From NCBI RefSeq assembly GCF_016808335.1, contig NC_053149.1, positions 37,712,118 through 37,776,117 on the forward strand: a DNA stretch of 64,000 bases, read 5' to 3'. The translations under genes and the position numbers were made by a program. Under the pieces are notes generated by a model. The model saw only the letters and a list, made by a program, of their open reading frames with translations. It made no database searches and was not told the DNA's origin. Source of the stretch: Panicum virgatum (lineage: Eukaryota > Streptophyta > Magnoliopsida > Poales > Poaceae). Shown piece after piece: positions 1-11,345 of the stretch. Positions within the stretch are counted from its first letter, which is position 1. Every line of letters starts with the position of its first letter.

Positions 1-92
1 GTAAGTGTCACCAAACTGACTATCATTGTGGTGTTCCTGCTTGCTATATAGTATATAAGTACATATACATGTACATATATGTCGTGGGATAT

Positions 93-211
93 ATAGGACG
101 ACTATAGCGACGACTAGGACCGACTAGGGTCGACTAATCGACCTGATCGACGACTAGTCGCGACTAGTCGCCTTATCGGTGCCATGGCGACTAGGTTCGA
201 CTAGACGACTG
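93..211. repeat. Degenerate CGACTAG-motif array, probable MITE remnant
   Basis: Roughly 120 bases are built from overlapping variants of CGACTAG/CTAGTCG in both orientations. The left part (GACGACTATAGCGACGACTAG) and the reverse complement of the right part (AGTCGTCTAGTCGAACCTAG) are similar, so the array has weak inverted symmetry. It resembles the other short-motif hAT-like elements in this window, but I found no convincing 8-bp target duplication. The rest of positions 1-932 shows no gene beyond the 3' flank of the DnaJ gene. Confidence 0.4.
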
Positions 212-932
212 TATAACATTGTGCAGAATGGCACCAGTTTGTCAAAATGAAATAAATCAACCCCCAGAGGAGGAATTGTCAATTGTGATGTGAAAGCACA
301 GAAGATCGAAGGATGAGTTTTGGTTCATTGTATGCCACATGGGCTGATGGCTGTAATGGCAAGTTATTAACTTACTATTGCTATTGGTGTAGGCATGTAG
401 CTAACTAGTAATTCCAACCCCATCATGTGCTGCACCTCCACATGCCTACTAGAAAGGAAATGCAAAGTACTTTTATTCAGTGTGCCAGACATGCATTTCC
501 ATCAACCTCCAATTAAGGAAATGGCATGTCTTGAACTACGGCCAGTTTCAGATGCTCTCCAGACTCTAGTCAAATGACAGATGAGAAAGAAAAAAACACT
601 GAGATGCACCATTCTCTAGTCTAGCTACCAAATGCTCTACAGAAACTCAAATATAAAATATGACAGCCTTCCACAATCAAAGTAATATGGAAAGCATGAA
701 CCACTAGCAATGAATATGCAACTAAGCACACCAACGGCAGAGTAAGCAATAGGACAAAAAGAAAAAACATGTGTTAAGCACATATGATTGCGTTAGAAAG
801 CGAAGTAATTTAGGGTACAAAGCAGGTAAGGTTGTAGCACACCATAGTAATCTTCATGATGGTGTAAACCATATTATTATTGCAAAATGTGTGCAGAGAA
901 AATTTGAACCGCACCTTGGACCATTGAATGAA

Positions 933-2063
933 TTACTGAGCTGCTGCCTCAAATTTTTTAAGCATATCACAGTGTGGTGTCTGGTATGCTAACCCCCATT
1001 GGCGGCGCTGCAGTTCGACCCTGCAATTCTGTGTGATTATTGAGTAATAATCCCTCTCAACATGCCGCTCCAGTGCTGCTCGTTCAGTGCTTTGGTGTGG
1101 ATACTGCTCCTCAAAATTAGGAATCTTGACATAGTATGCAACTCCACGTGGTGTTTGGAACTTGTGCTCATATGGGTAGGAGCGTGAGAGGGAGTAAACA
1201 GGCTCAGAGGATGGCAGGAAGTTGAGCAACAGCAGAAGTAGAACTGGCAACAACTGAATAAGCATCCTGACAGTTGAGCCACCAGAGTTTTGCTGCCCAT
1301 GAGCATGCATTCCACCAGTTCTGAAATGGAACGTCCCAAACTGTCCAAACTGCCTGGTGGTGGCAGGTGCCATACCACCAAAGAAGAAGTTTCTGAATAT
1401 CTCATCTGGGTCAAAGTCATCCTCATAGAAACCATTGTATGCACGGGCAGTGGAGGCCCTCCTGTGGTGTGTTACTGGCTCATCCGAGCCAACAAGGTCA
1501 TAGCGCTTACGACTCTCGGCATCACTAAGGCACTGGAAGGCTTTGGAAACGGCCTTGAAGGCATCCTCTGCGCCAGGGGCCTTGTTCTTGTCAGGGTGCA
1601 CCTTGAGCGAGAGCTTGCGGTAGGCCTTGCGCACGTCTTCGACGGTGCAGTCCTTCTCGAGGCCCAGGATCTGGTAGTAGTCCCTGGAGTGCTTCTTGAC
1701 CTGGCGCACAACCTCGAGCTGCTCCACCGTGTACTCTCTCGCAGCGCCAGTCGCCTCTTCCTCCTCCTCCCTCCTTCTGCCCTTCTGTTTCCTCTCTCTC
1801 AGCCCGTCAGCCTCAGCTGCTCCTGCTCCCGCTGGCCCTGCTGAAGGTTGTGGCGGTGGGGGCGGCGGCGGCGATGATGACGAGGAAGCGGGGGAGTCGT
1901 CCTGGGGGCTGAGGAGCGGAGCGAGGAGGTCGTCGATGGGGAGGGACGGGTCGAGGCGCTTGGCCTTCGAGAGGAACTTGACGGCGCGCGCGCGGTCGCC
2001 GGCCTCGAGCGCGCCCCTGCCGATGCGCAAGCACTTGGCCGCGTCGTCCTTGTTGCCCTCCAT
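933..2063 (-). CDS. DnaJ (Hsp40) co-chaperone with C-terminal DUF1977, ER membrane type
   Basis: The single-exon gene encodes 376 aa. An N-terminal helical region (about residues 5-45, lineup like MIT/TPR-type chaperone adaptors) is followed by a Ser/Pro-rich low-complexity linker (about 55-105). A complete J-domain spans about 128-190 with the diagnostic HPD at 156-158. A Gly/Phe-poor linker follows, then a hydrophobic membrane segment (about 267-283) and a DUF1977 region to the C-terminus. This order matches the DNAJB12/DNAJB14 type and plant dnaJ 49-like proteins, which sit in the ER membrane and stimulate Hsp70 ATPase activity for quality control. The length is normal for the family. The start is the first ATG of the frame, just below a GC-rich 5' region. 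It stands alone. No defect is visible, so the gene looks functional. Confidence 0.93.
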   Translation of the reverse strand: MEGNKDDAAKCLRIGRGALEAGDRARAVKFLSKAKRLDPSLPIDDLLAPLLSPQDDSPASSSSSPPPPPPPQPSAGPAGAGAAEADGLRERKQKGRRREEEEEATGAAREYTVEQLEVVRQVKKHSRDYYQILGLEKDCTVEDVRKAYRKLSLKVHPDKNKAPGAEDAFKAVSKAFQCLSDAESRKRYDLVGSDEPVTHHRRASTARAYNGFYEDDFDPDEIFRNFFFGGMAPATTRQFGQFGTFHFRTGGMHAHGQQNSGGSTVRMLIQLLPVLLLLLLNFLPSSEPVYSLSRSYPYEHKFQTPRGVAYYVKIPNFEEQYPHQSTERAALERHVERDYYSIITQNCRVELQRRQWGLAYQTPHCDMLKKFEAAAQ

Positions 2064-3450
2064 CGCAGATCTGGCCGCCGCCGTCCCCGGCCGATCGAGC
2101 CGAGCAGGCGAGCGACCGGGAGGAGGTCACCCAGCGGCGGCGCAGGAACCGGCCCCGATCCGATCGGATCGGCTCGGCCCCCAGCCCAACCTAATCCACG
2201 GGGCGTGCGTACGGGGTCAGGATGAGGAATTCGAACACGGAGCACGGGTGGATTTAGCGAGGAGCGGGAGAAGTAGGTCGCTTACCGGCGAGGCGACGTG
2301 GAGTAGGGTTCAGGCGGGGCGGATTGCCGGAGTCGGACTCGGAGAGGGAAGGGGAGGAAGGGGATATGGCGAGCGACACCAACGCGGCGACGACCCCCCA
2401 AACTGATTTTTTTTTTTTTGCTGGTAGAGTTTTTCTGGATTTTTGTTGCCCTTTCCACGCGTGAAGAAAAAGTCAGAGTGCACACAGGCCGGATTCGGAA
2501 AATCTTGTTGGGCCCAACACTGTTCCGGCCTAGCCCAATTCATCTTTTTTTTTCCTTCTATACCCTCTCCACTCTAGCAGCTTACAAGGGTGACGTGTCC
2601 GCGCGGCTATATATGGTCAATGTTTCTCATGTTGAATGTTTTAGATTCGTTCATCTGTAAAACTCTTTGTTCCTTAGGTTCAATATTTTGTTTGTCATAA
2701 AAATCATTTGTTCGTATCATTACTTTCTACTGTTTATCTTACATTTTATCTATGCAAATACATGTTCTTGATATTAAGTATTTTATTCGTAGTATATTAT
2801 AATTTTGTGCACTATATTTAATCTTTTGTTCGTAGGAAACAATCTTTTATTATTAATGTTAAAAAGTTTGTTTACAGGGATCCAAAAAATTCAGATAAAC
2901 AAAAAATATTGTAAAAATAGTATCCAAACATAGTAAACTATCATTTTGTTTTGAAGATTTTATAAGAAATATAATGCTAAAATTAAAGTTCAATTTAGAT
3001 GCACGGTTAAGGAGTTGGTTTTTTACTTTCGAATTTGCAAGCACGTGGATGATGTCATCCTTTCGTATACACGCACAAGCTCATCACGACAACCAAGAAA
3101 TAGCTGGACCACAGGTGCAAAAAAAACAGTCCAAAATCATATTAACTGGGCTTAAAACAACAGTTAGAAATAAAAACAACGCACAACATATTGCACGAGA
3201 ATGATTCGGTCAGATAACGCATGATTTTTATCACCTCAAGAGGTTGCATAGCCACGCCTAACTTATATTGGGTGTCACGACCGAGAGCCACCCACCGCCG
3301 CCGTGCCGCCACGGGCGTGGACAGCCACTGCCCCGCACTCATGCGCGCGCACCCATCGGAGCGGAGCATACGCGCTTATGCCCATGACATCGCTCGGCCA
3401 CGAGGCCACACGCCTCGGCACGAGCCCAAGAGCATGCACCGCAAGCACGT
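2064..3450. other. Upstream flank of the DnaJ gene and AT-rich spacer
   Basis: The first 350 bases are GC-rich 5' flank and promoter for the minus-strand DnaJ gene, ending at a T run near 2408. From about 2640 the DNA becomes AT-rich and matches a second locus in the window (see the dispersed repeat). Positions 3280-3450 are GC-rich without a recognisable product. Confidence 0.5.
2640..3240. repeat. Diverged dispersed repeat, copy 1 (partner at 51180-51660)
   Basis: Several ordered matches link this stretch with 51180-51660. They include TTTGTTCGTAGG versus TTTGTTCATAGG, TTTTGTTTTGAAGATTTT in nearly the same form at both, GAATTTGCAAGCACGTGGATGA versus AAATTTGCATGCATATGGATGA, the word AACAGTCCAA, and a TATCACCT box near the right edge. 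The copies are in the same orientation and quite diverged. The class is not identified; no terminal inverted repeat was found. Confidence 0.5.
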
Positions 3451-4237
3451 TCTTGAAGGCACACAATAGCCCGGTGTTGTATTGGACTTCAGTGAGACAC
3501 TGTCTTTGGAGAGGATCAGATGTCAATGCTAAAGGAAAATCACTAGCAGCATGGCCAAAAGTTACCAAACCCAAAAACAAAGAAGGTCTAGGAGTGGCAG
3601 ATCTAAGGACACAAAATGAAGCTTTGCTACTATAAAACACCTGGACAAATTATACAACAGAAGAGATATACCCTAGGTAAATATGATCAGGCACTCTTAC
3701 TACTCCCAAGGACACATCCCACATGCCACTGCTGACAGAGGATCGTTCTGGTGGAAGGACCTTCTTCATCTCTGACAAATTTAGAGGTGTGGCTAGTTGC
3801 ACAGTAGGGATGTTGGAAATGGCCATTGTCCTCCAACTGTTTAGTTATGTTAGAAATCAAAAGATATCAGTGGCAGATTTCCTTTCAGCAGAAGACTTAG
3901 CACCTCATTTTCATCTGCCATCAGGAATACCAAGAATTACAGTAAATTATTCAAAGTATCCAAGTCAGACAAGAGGATAAAGATCAGTGGTATTATATAT
4001 GGGAATCACCAAAATACACGGCCAAGAACTATTACAAATACCTTCGCAAAGAAATACAACCTCCAAGACCCTTCGCATGGATCCGGAAGTCCAGATGCTG
4101 CAACAAGTTAAGAATTTTTTCATGGTTACTCCTAATAGACAGGTTAAACACTAGGAACTTGCTGGAAAGAAAAAAAAACAAATCGGAAGGCAATAACTAC
4201 AACTGTGTCTTGTGTCCAACTCAAAGAGAGAAACAAC

Positions 4238-5848
4238 CACTGCTAGAAAATCTCTCATTAGTACCGGTCGGGAACCCCCGGTTTGTACCGGTTTTCCGAC
4301 CGGTACCGCTCCTCTGGTAGTACCGGTCAGCTGGCTCGGTACTAAACGGCCTGTTTAGTACCGGTTGGTAACACCAACCGGTACTAAACTGCTGAGCACA
4401 CCAGCAACTAGGACGAGCAGTTTAGTACCGGTTGGTAATACCAACCGGTACTAAACGGTTTTTCTTTTTGATGCTTTATATTTGTTCTCTTTTCCTTTCA
4501 ATTTCAATTAATTAGTATTAGTAGTCGTACTCTCAGTTCCAGGAGAACACTCTTTTCAATATCCAGAAACCATCTAGAAGAAAAAAACTTTATTTCGGAA
4601 AATGTATATGTCGGTAACCTCGACCCTGCGGTGATGACAATGCCTTTCGGGGCACACGGTGCGGTACAAGAATGTCACCAATCGGCCAGTCGCAGCACCA
4701 ACATTTCCGGTTAATAGGAACATAGTACTTGGCACAGACAGCGTGCTCGTTGATATGCTCTCAGTGCAACAACGGCCACGCTGACTGTGTCAAATGCTGT
4801 CTTCGTATCAATCGGAAGTGCTGGTGATGCGACCAGCCGATTCGCGACATCCATATAGCGCATAGTATTTTCCCGAAAGGTAGTGTCATCACTATTGGAT
4901 GGAAATTAACGACGTATACTTGTTTCGAAATAAAGATCTTTTTAGCTTATAGATAGTTTCAATGTGAGCTTGAATAAATACATCACTAGAGTGTCAAAAT
5001 AATGAATTCATAATAAAAAATCAATTATAATTCTTTCATTAGTTCATTATAAAAAAAATTAACTATCCACATTATGGTTATATCTACTACAATCACATAT
5101 TTTGTCTACACTCATTCTAAAAATTTCTACTATCCACATACTCATCTGAATCTAAAAATAAAAAATGTGCTACGGTCATTTGTAATATATAGAAAATGAT
5201 TGAAAATATGTCTATAAATTTTTCATATTCAATCTAGCCAATAAATCTATTCCCACATTCAAGTCATCGGTTCTATATATCTCAAATCATTACATAAATC
5301 AAAGAAATCATACTCATCCTCACTATTTCTAAAAGTCACAAATTTCTCTAACTATAGAGCATAAAACGAAGAATAAAGACTATCAATGAAGAGAGGATGA
5401 AGTTGCAAACCTTTGGCGTACTTGGATAACTAGAACACTCACTAAAACTAGAACAAATGGCGGCAACTCTCTAAGGGAAGAACAACCCCGAGCTCGAGCT
5501 TCTCTGGTGAAATGGCACTGACTCGGGCTCGGGGAGGAAGAAGGGTGCTAATTTATAGTGGGCGCATTAATACCGGCTGGTGGCTCCAGCCGGTACTAAC
5601 GCGCCACATTTAGTACCGGCTGGATCCACCAGCCGGTACTAAATTTCCTCGCGGCAGTTTAGTACTGGCTGGTGGTTCCAGCTGGTACTAAACTGTCACT
5701 ATCTGTCGGTGGCGGATGTCAGAGCCGGTACTAATAGGCTCCCAGGGCCACTGTTCCTTTGACCCAGTACTAAATTTGCACGTTAGTACCGGCCAAAGCC
5801 GCGACCGGTACTACCGGCCGCGGACGAATGTGCGTTTTTCCAGTAGTG
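4238..5848. mobile_element. Non-autonomous CACTA (En/Spm) element nested in the LINE
   Basis: The 1611-bp element starts CACTGCTAGAAAA and ends TTTTCCAGTAGTG, the inverted termini typical of grass CACTA elements. Both ends carry arrays of TAGTACCGG-type subterminal repeats in direct and inverted orientation. The flanking triplets are AAC and GAC, a degenerate 3-bp target duplication. From about 4537 to the right end it is collinear with the right end of the 10.7-kb CACTA (32111-33474), and its left 240 bp resemble that element's left end. It therefore looks like an internal-deletion derivative of the same family, lacking transposase. The LINE zf-RVT domain is split exactly at the insertion, which fixes the boundaries. 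Confidence 0.9.
5551..5557 (-). promoter_or_regulatory. TATA box in the right end of the small CACTA
   Basis: On the minus strand the motif TATAAAT lies just inside the right subterminal repeats, at the same place as in the large CACTA (33127-33134). It would drive leftward transcription into the element body. Function is inferred from position and conservation only. Confidence 0.5.
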
Positions 5849-6300
5849 GACCTTCTACTTGTTTTTCAACTGTCCTTTAGCTTTGGAATGCTAGCAGCAA
5901 ATTGGTGTTTGGTGGCAGTTTGGGAATCCTTTCTTTCAAATGATGGAAATAGCCAGCCAAGACTTCGACCACACTTCATGGAGGCCTTTATTATTGCAGC
6001 ATGGCAGATCTGGAATCAGATAAATATTCTAATATTTGAAAACTGCCCAGCAAGTACAACAAGCTGGAAAAGAAACTTCAAGGAAGAATTTCTCCTTCAG
6101 GCTCATAGAATAAAAGAAAGCCTGAAAGCTCCTTTGTTAATCTGGTCTCTTGGCTTAGTTTAGTTATTTAGCTTTGTTCTGTAACCTTTAGTTTCCCCCT
6201 TGCTGTTTCTGTGCTCTTTGTAAATAACTCCTTTTTTCCTTTTTAATAAAATTTTAACAGCGAGCCCTCCCTCGCTGTTTTCCATTAAAAAAAAGCAAAT

Positions 6301-7008
6301 CCCTTCTGCCGCAATGCTATGTGCATGACTGCTCTCCTCTGTTCTCCTTAAATCAAAATAACAGAGAACCAAATCCAATCGGAATTACTTCCGATTGTAG
6401 ACCTGCCGCTGCTCCTCCACCACTACCAGCCATGAGCCCTCTTTGCTCGAGGCTGCCAGAAGTGTGTATCTGCACGGGCAGCGTGCTGCCGTCACCAACC
6501 TTCGACCTGCAACGTTCCTCTTCGTATGCGCACTCAGCAACACCCTGAGCATCTCTCCGGACTCCGCCGCTGTAGCCTCCTCCCGCTCCCACGTGCTTCT
6601 CTCTCCGCACCGCCACCGCACTGACTCATGTCGCCTCTGCTCGGGTGTTGTGCCTGCAGAGTGGCTCACTGCCTTTGCCTGACGCCTACGGGCCCCTTTC
6701 AACGCTTCTCCGCCTGGTGTTGTCACGCCAACCAGGTAAAACTCAGCTCGCCTCCATGGCCATCGCCCAGGATGGCTCTGACACCATGAAGAGGATTTGG
6801 GAAAAGACTACTAGTCTAGAAGTCACCATTTCTTTGTGTCTCTTGGTAACCGATATTATTGTTCTTGAGCTCTAAGCGACTAAGCCCATGAGCCTAACAA
6901 AGCATTATACATTTCAATAATTATTGTACTAGGGCGCTCTACATCTACCACAGCACGAACACTTCAAGTCTTCAACAATACAATTATCTGTCTTACATAT
7001 GACCGGAT
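6301..7008. other. Spacer with no recognised gene
   Basis: A moderately GC-rich stretch (6390-6740) holds several overlapping short ORFs on both strands, none resembling a known family. An open frame at 6645-6875 ends in a hydrophobic tail, but I see no support for it being a gene. It lies downstream of the aspartic protease gene. Confidence 0.4.
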
Positions 7009-7181
7009 CAGTGGCGAATCTAGTCTGAACATTTAGAGGAGGCTCATGACCACTCTCTTCTTCTTCCTCTCCTCTTTCTCTTCATTGTTTCATCCTAAAA
7101 ATGAAGGGAGGGTTTAGGAGGGTATCCATGAATCTTGGGGGTTGGGGGGGGGGGGGGGGGGGGGCTTTAGATCCGTCCCTG
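7009..7181. mobile_element. hAT-type MITE (CAGTGGCG family)
   Basis: The 173-bp element begins CAGTGGCGAATCTAG and ends CTTTAGATCCGTCCCTG, imperfect inverted termini. It is flanked by GACCGGAT and GATCGGAT, an 8-bp target duplication with one mismatch, as expected for hAT. It contains a run of 21 G at 7144-7164. It lies just downstream of the aspartic protease stop codon, in the likely 3' flank. A related copy sits at 19991-20138. Confidence 0.8.
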
Positions 7182-7277
7182 GATCGGATCACACAAAGAA
7201 CCAAATAAGAACAGGATAGATCCCATCACAACTCACTACAGCATACTAGCATGACCCGAAAATCTGGTATAGGCATA

Positions 7278-10200
7278 TTAGGCATAGAAGGTGAGCATAT
7301 GTGCAGCAAACACAGCAACTACAATATGCATCGACATTGTGAACGTGTACGATGCATGACCAGCATTGGTGTGTCTTCTTTTCCACTGGTGTGAAGTGGT
7401 AACATTAACTGGCGAAGAACCTGACAGACCCATTGTCAATTGGTGAGGATGACAACAGCTAGAGAAGAGAAACTAGATATCAAATTAGCACAGGGATATT
7501 TGAGCTTACAGTTGTAGTCCACCCATCCCAAGCGCATGTTATCCAAATCATGGACTACAAGTTTATTCATTAAAATGATATCTATAGAAAAATCAAATCA
7601 TTAGCAATATTTAAAATAAAAATACAATATCTTTGGATAAGTATTACATGCATGCTTGGATTAGTTACCGATCACTACATAATTCTTTTTATTCTTAGAC
7701 ATAGGGAACAAACCTCCTAGTACAGTTATTTTTAGACTTCCTTGTCTTTTCCAGCCCATGCAGAATATCAGCTGGTCGCCCTGTAGCCCACATTATTACA
7801 ACAAGCAAACATGGTACACGGAAGGTATTAAATATTACTGAAAACAAGTCTGAAAATCTAAGGAAGCAGCTAAAGGCTTTCACCGTTAAAATCTCCGGCA
7901 AAAGGTAGTTGTGTGGCTTCAACTTCATTGCAGCTCCATTGGCAAAGTTTAGAGTCACGGGTGGAAAAGACGAGTCATCAAGACTGTCCAAAGAAAAAAC
8001 GCATATGTGTAAGCAATTTAACATGCTGAACGATTAAAACTGCATGCTAATGTGTATGCAGAAAGAACGAACAAACAATCCCCCCCCCCCCCAAAAAAAA
8101 AAAGAACGAACAAACAAACCTTCCAGATGCAAGAAAACAAGGCCCTCCATCATTGCCCACAGAAGTTTGCACAGATGGAGAGACTGCAGCAACTACCTGC
8201 AAATAGGAGTAATTAGCAGGATTAATATAATAGCATCAGTAAATTTGTCTATGTAGGGAATTCGATCAGCATCATTCAAAATACCGCATTAATAAACGGA
8301 TCATAGGCCTGATCTGCAAAATATGCTAGTGTTGTTCCTGAATCCACGATAGTTTTCCGTTGACCAGATGTGAACACCGAAGAGTCGATAGGAAGTATTT
8401 CACCATTTACAGAAATGCTCTCCAGATTCAAGCTGTAATATGATCTGATTTTATTTAGAAAGTTAGCTACAAATGAATAGTGAACATAATACAGGGAGGC
8501 TGTTCACTTGCAGTAATAATTCTTTCCAGTCACTAGTGCTTGCATTACAACATACTCATTATAGATGACATCGTTTGACCTATAAGATAATTTAGGAACA
8601 TATCATCACCACCTGTCTTTTTTTTCTTTGATAGTATGCAGTATTGTGTGATGTGTGCGAAACTTGACATGGCTATGAGAAAGGATTTATGTATGTTGAC
8701 ATGTTTAAGCGCTCAACTATTTCCAGTGAGAAAGAAGCATCCGGTTGTATATGAAACCATTAATGTACAAGCAAAACAGAATAATAATCTATTAACTCTA
8801 TTCTACGCAAACTGAACGTACGTTACTGGCCAAGAGATTTACTTTGATTCGAGAAGAGGTGTGTAGACCATTCTTTGGTCAACTGCTTCATTGAGAACAA
8901 GAACACCGTTGCCAGAGCTCTCCAAGCATAGGGAGAAAACCATTGGGGATATACCGAGAGAATTCAACTGGGAGTTCAGTGACAACCTGTTTCTGTTTGG
9001 CCCCATCCCCACAATGCCGTCGAAACCGAGACCTGTCTGCGCCAGGCCACCTGACTGCAAGTTACTGCACCTGATCCAAATTAAATAAATAGTAACCACT
9101 TATTAGTGTGTTCTCAAATCTCTCTCTCTCTATATATATATATGTGTGTGTGTGTGTGTGAACCTTACAGGACACTATGGAGACTTACCCAAATTTAATA
9201 GTAGCAGAAAAGCTCGGTATGTTTTCACCGACGGTGTCAAGAGAGATTTCATCGGATACATAATACCCAGCGGATGCTCCGCTTTCATATATGAAATTAT
9301 AACCACATAGACCGTGCTCGTGGTACGTGTCACAGCTTGCAAGGCGGTTTTTTATTGAATCTCTGCACCATTTATCCGAACATCCTATCACAGTCGACGT
9401 GGATGACAACCAAGGATCGTAGAAGTTCCGCTGACTCTGACAAACAAAATAGTAATAGTAATTAATTATCAAATAAGGTGCATTCCAGGTAATAATGATT
9501 CAACCAGCAAAGTATCTTCATTTGGTTATTTATTAAAAAAATATAACTGAAGAGGAAATAATTATTTGGGAGGAGAAATGCTTACAAGTCCGCTTGGTTC
9601 TGGGCAACCAGAACAAGGCCTGCAAGTAAACCACAATGTATCGCTGCCAGTGTCAACTAGAGCCGTAAATTCCTTTGGAGGGCTTCCCAACTTCACTCGA
9701 GTTAAGTATGGCCTATTTAGAGTAAAATAGTTGCAAAATATCAACAATAGTACAAGTGCGACAAGGTTAAAAGAACTACCATATGTTATCCATGCTTTTT
9801 GGAAGCAAGTTATCCATGTTTAAAATAACGTTAGTCAGCCGTTTGTTTTTATAAGGTTAAAGGCTTCTAAATGACCACTTGTCATATCTTGAGCTTTCTT
9901 CCAGAGTGTAAAGTAGGAGTTTGTTCGTTAACCAAATTTATTGGCACATATAGGAAAATGAGATCGGTTCCAGAAGTAAAGGCTTCTTAATTAAAGGATA
10001 CCGCAGCGGCGCAGCTTCACATATGTACAAAGTCTTGGTGTACAAAGCAATGTGGTTTCTATGTTATGAGCATCCATATTATTAGAACTTCTTTAGTGGC
10101 GAACTGTGTCACAGAAGGATTTCTTCTTTTGCGGTGGCTTATTCAGATATCTGGAATTTAAAGTTGTGCCTCTTATATTACACAACTTACAGAGGTTAAC

Positions 10201-10647
10201 GTCTAATTTCTAGACCATATTTTACTGTGAACTGATCGACGCAACTTACAGAAATACATAGAAAATGGAGATGGATGTTTAGTATTCAACAAAGTCATGT
10301 TCAGTATTGAATATAGCACGCGCACACATTATATTCAACAAATCGAGACAAATTAAGATTGTGGAATAAATGACTTACGAGCCCACATTGTTGTCCGTTG
10401 AGCCGATTACGGGGAGCTTTACGACTCCGGTGGTACCCTGTCCCTCACCTGTCAGCCTTCTTCCGGTGGCATGCCGTGCCATGTCCAATTGCATTAGCTG
10501 CTTCACAGCCGTTGCCTTCAACTGCACTCTGCGCTCCAGGCTAAGGACTGGCGGGAACGACATTGCGTCTCCACCGGTGAAGAGTGCAATCTGTGGCACA
10601 AACATCAGAAGCAGAAGCAGCATCCATCTCATTGCACGCATATCCAT
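7278..10647 (-). CDS. A1-family aspartic protease, secreted and probably GPI-anchored (11 exons)
   Basis: I rebuilt 11 exons on the minus strand: 10647-10379, 9712-9586, 9436-9189, 9070-8843, 8579-8508, 8432-8285, 8196-8120, 7983-7884, 7771-7714, 7581-7510 and 7420-7278. All use GT-AG introns and sum to 1542 bases, an open frame of 513 aa. Residues 1-25 form a hydrophobic signal peptide. The first catalytic motif DTGSD is at 110-114 and the second, DSGTT, at 345-349. Cys-rich flap-side segments such as CRPCSGC follow the first. Near the end LGWVDYNC precedes a Ser/Thr linker and a hydrophobic tail resembling a GPI-attachment signal, as in plant A36/A39-type proteases of the cell surface. Length and exon pattern suit that family. 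No lesion is visible. The weakest point is the short exon 9 (7714-7771), chosen because it restores CMGWKRQ...ITVLG. Confidence 0.92.
9121..9160. repeat. Compound microsatellite in a protease intron
   Basis: A (CT)n block runs into (AT)n and then (GT)n, about 40 bases, within the intron between the exons at 9189 and 9070. It is likely length-polymorphic. Confidence 0.85.
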
Positions 10648-11160
10648 ACCTGCAATGCGTATATATATGTGTATATATACAAAGAGATACCAGTTATTGC
10701 TATAGAACATTGGAATCTAAATTTGTATAGAGCATTGGAATTTTGTAAAGAAAATAAGCATAGACAAATCATAATAAAGCTACTAGTCAGTTAAAGACCA
10801 AGAAAAGTGAAACTATTTGCTATGTTGTCATCAAGGTAGAAACACCATTTTTTCGGTCTTCCATTCTGCTATCTTTCTTTGATCAATTTAAAACATGGCA
10901 ACAACAGTAATAAAACCTCAGTTGTATTATCCGTGCCTCTTAGGCGAATAGAGGGTAATTGTTATGAGCTTTTTTACAATGATTGTAAAGTATCATATGG
11001 TACTTTTAGGTACTTTCTCCTTCAATTTTTCCTGACCACTGATCTATGGAATTTATTTTCAAAAATCAAATTAATAGCATTAAGGGTATGCTAGTAGTTT
11101 GGCTTCTTTACTTCCGTTTACACAGAACGTTCCGTGACTTCCGTCTATCTCTGTCCAGCG
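10648..11160. other. Upstream region of the aspartic protease gene
   Basis: This AT-rich stretch is the 5' flank of the minus-strand protease gene. No clear TATA box position could be chosen, and no other gene is seen. Confidence 0.5.
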
Positions 11161-11345
11161 TTCTTTTCTGCCGCAGCCTCTTGGCGCACGCCGCCTCCAC
11201 TGCCGACGCCGGCCACCACACCGCCGCCAAGCTGAAGCGCCTGGTGTACCTGCACGCGGTGCTGTCGGAGTCGCTCCGACTGTACCCGCCGGTGCCGTCC
11301 GAGCACGAGGCCGCGGCGCGGCCCGACACGCTGCCGAGAGGGGTG
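11161..11345 (+). pseudogene. Cytochrome P450 fragment (CYP86/94/96-like K-helix region)
   Basis: One plus-strand frame reads [20 protein letters not shown], followed by [18 protein letters not shown]. This is the K-helix ExxR motif (ESLR) plus the following PPVP segment of fatty-acid hydroxylase-type plant P450s. Only about 60 residues are recognisable: the N-terminal half, the haem-binding FxxGxRxCxG region and the C-terminus are absent. It is a gene fragment, perhaps carried by a transposon or serving now as part of the upstream exon of the FAR1-like gene, since a donor-like CAG/GTAGGTG follows at about 11528. Confidence 0.75.

Larger units (their letters stand above)
3460..6300 (+). mobile_element. 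LINE (non-LTR retrotransposon) 3' fragment, interrupted by a CACTA element
   Basis: Outside the CACTA insertion at 4238-5848 the plus strand encodes, in pieces, the C-terminal part of a plant L1-type reverse transcriptase protein. The motif NKEGLGVADLRTQNEALL is at about 3570, followed by the zf-RVT region with NYNCVLC and, after the insertion, LFFNCP. The frame then resumes up to a stop near 6160. An untranslated tail with AATAAA at 6244 ends in an A run near 6285-6296. The 5' end is truncated and the reading frame carries several frameshifts and stops, so it is dead. I did not find a target-site duplication. Confidence 0.85.

Noticed and set aside
1290..1844. Plus-strand frames across 1290-2406
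   Set aside because: They lie antisense to the clear DnaJ coding sequence and have no independent support.
6645..6875. 76-codon frame with hydrophobic C-terminus
   Set aside because: No homology, no promoter signal and overlapping frames on the other strand; insufficient for a gene call.
7144..7164. Homopolymer runs (21 G at 7144; 21 C at 14764; 22 C at 17410) as functional quadruplex sites
   Set aside because: Single uninterrupted runs near MITEs or junctions may be replication slippage or assembly effects; there is no evidence of function.
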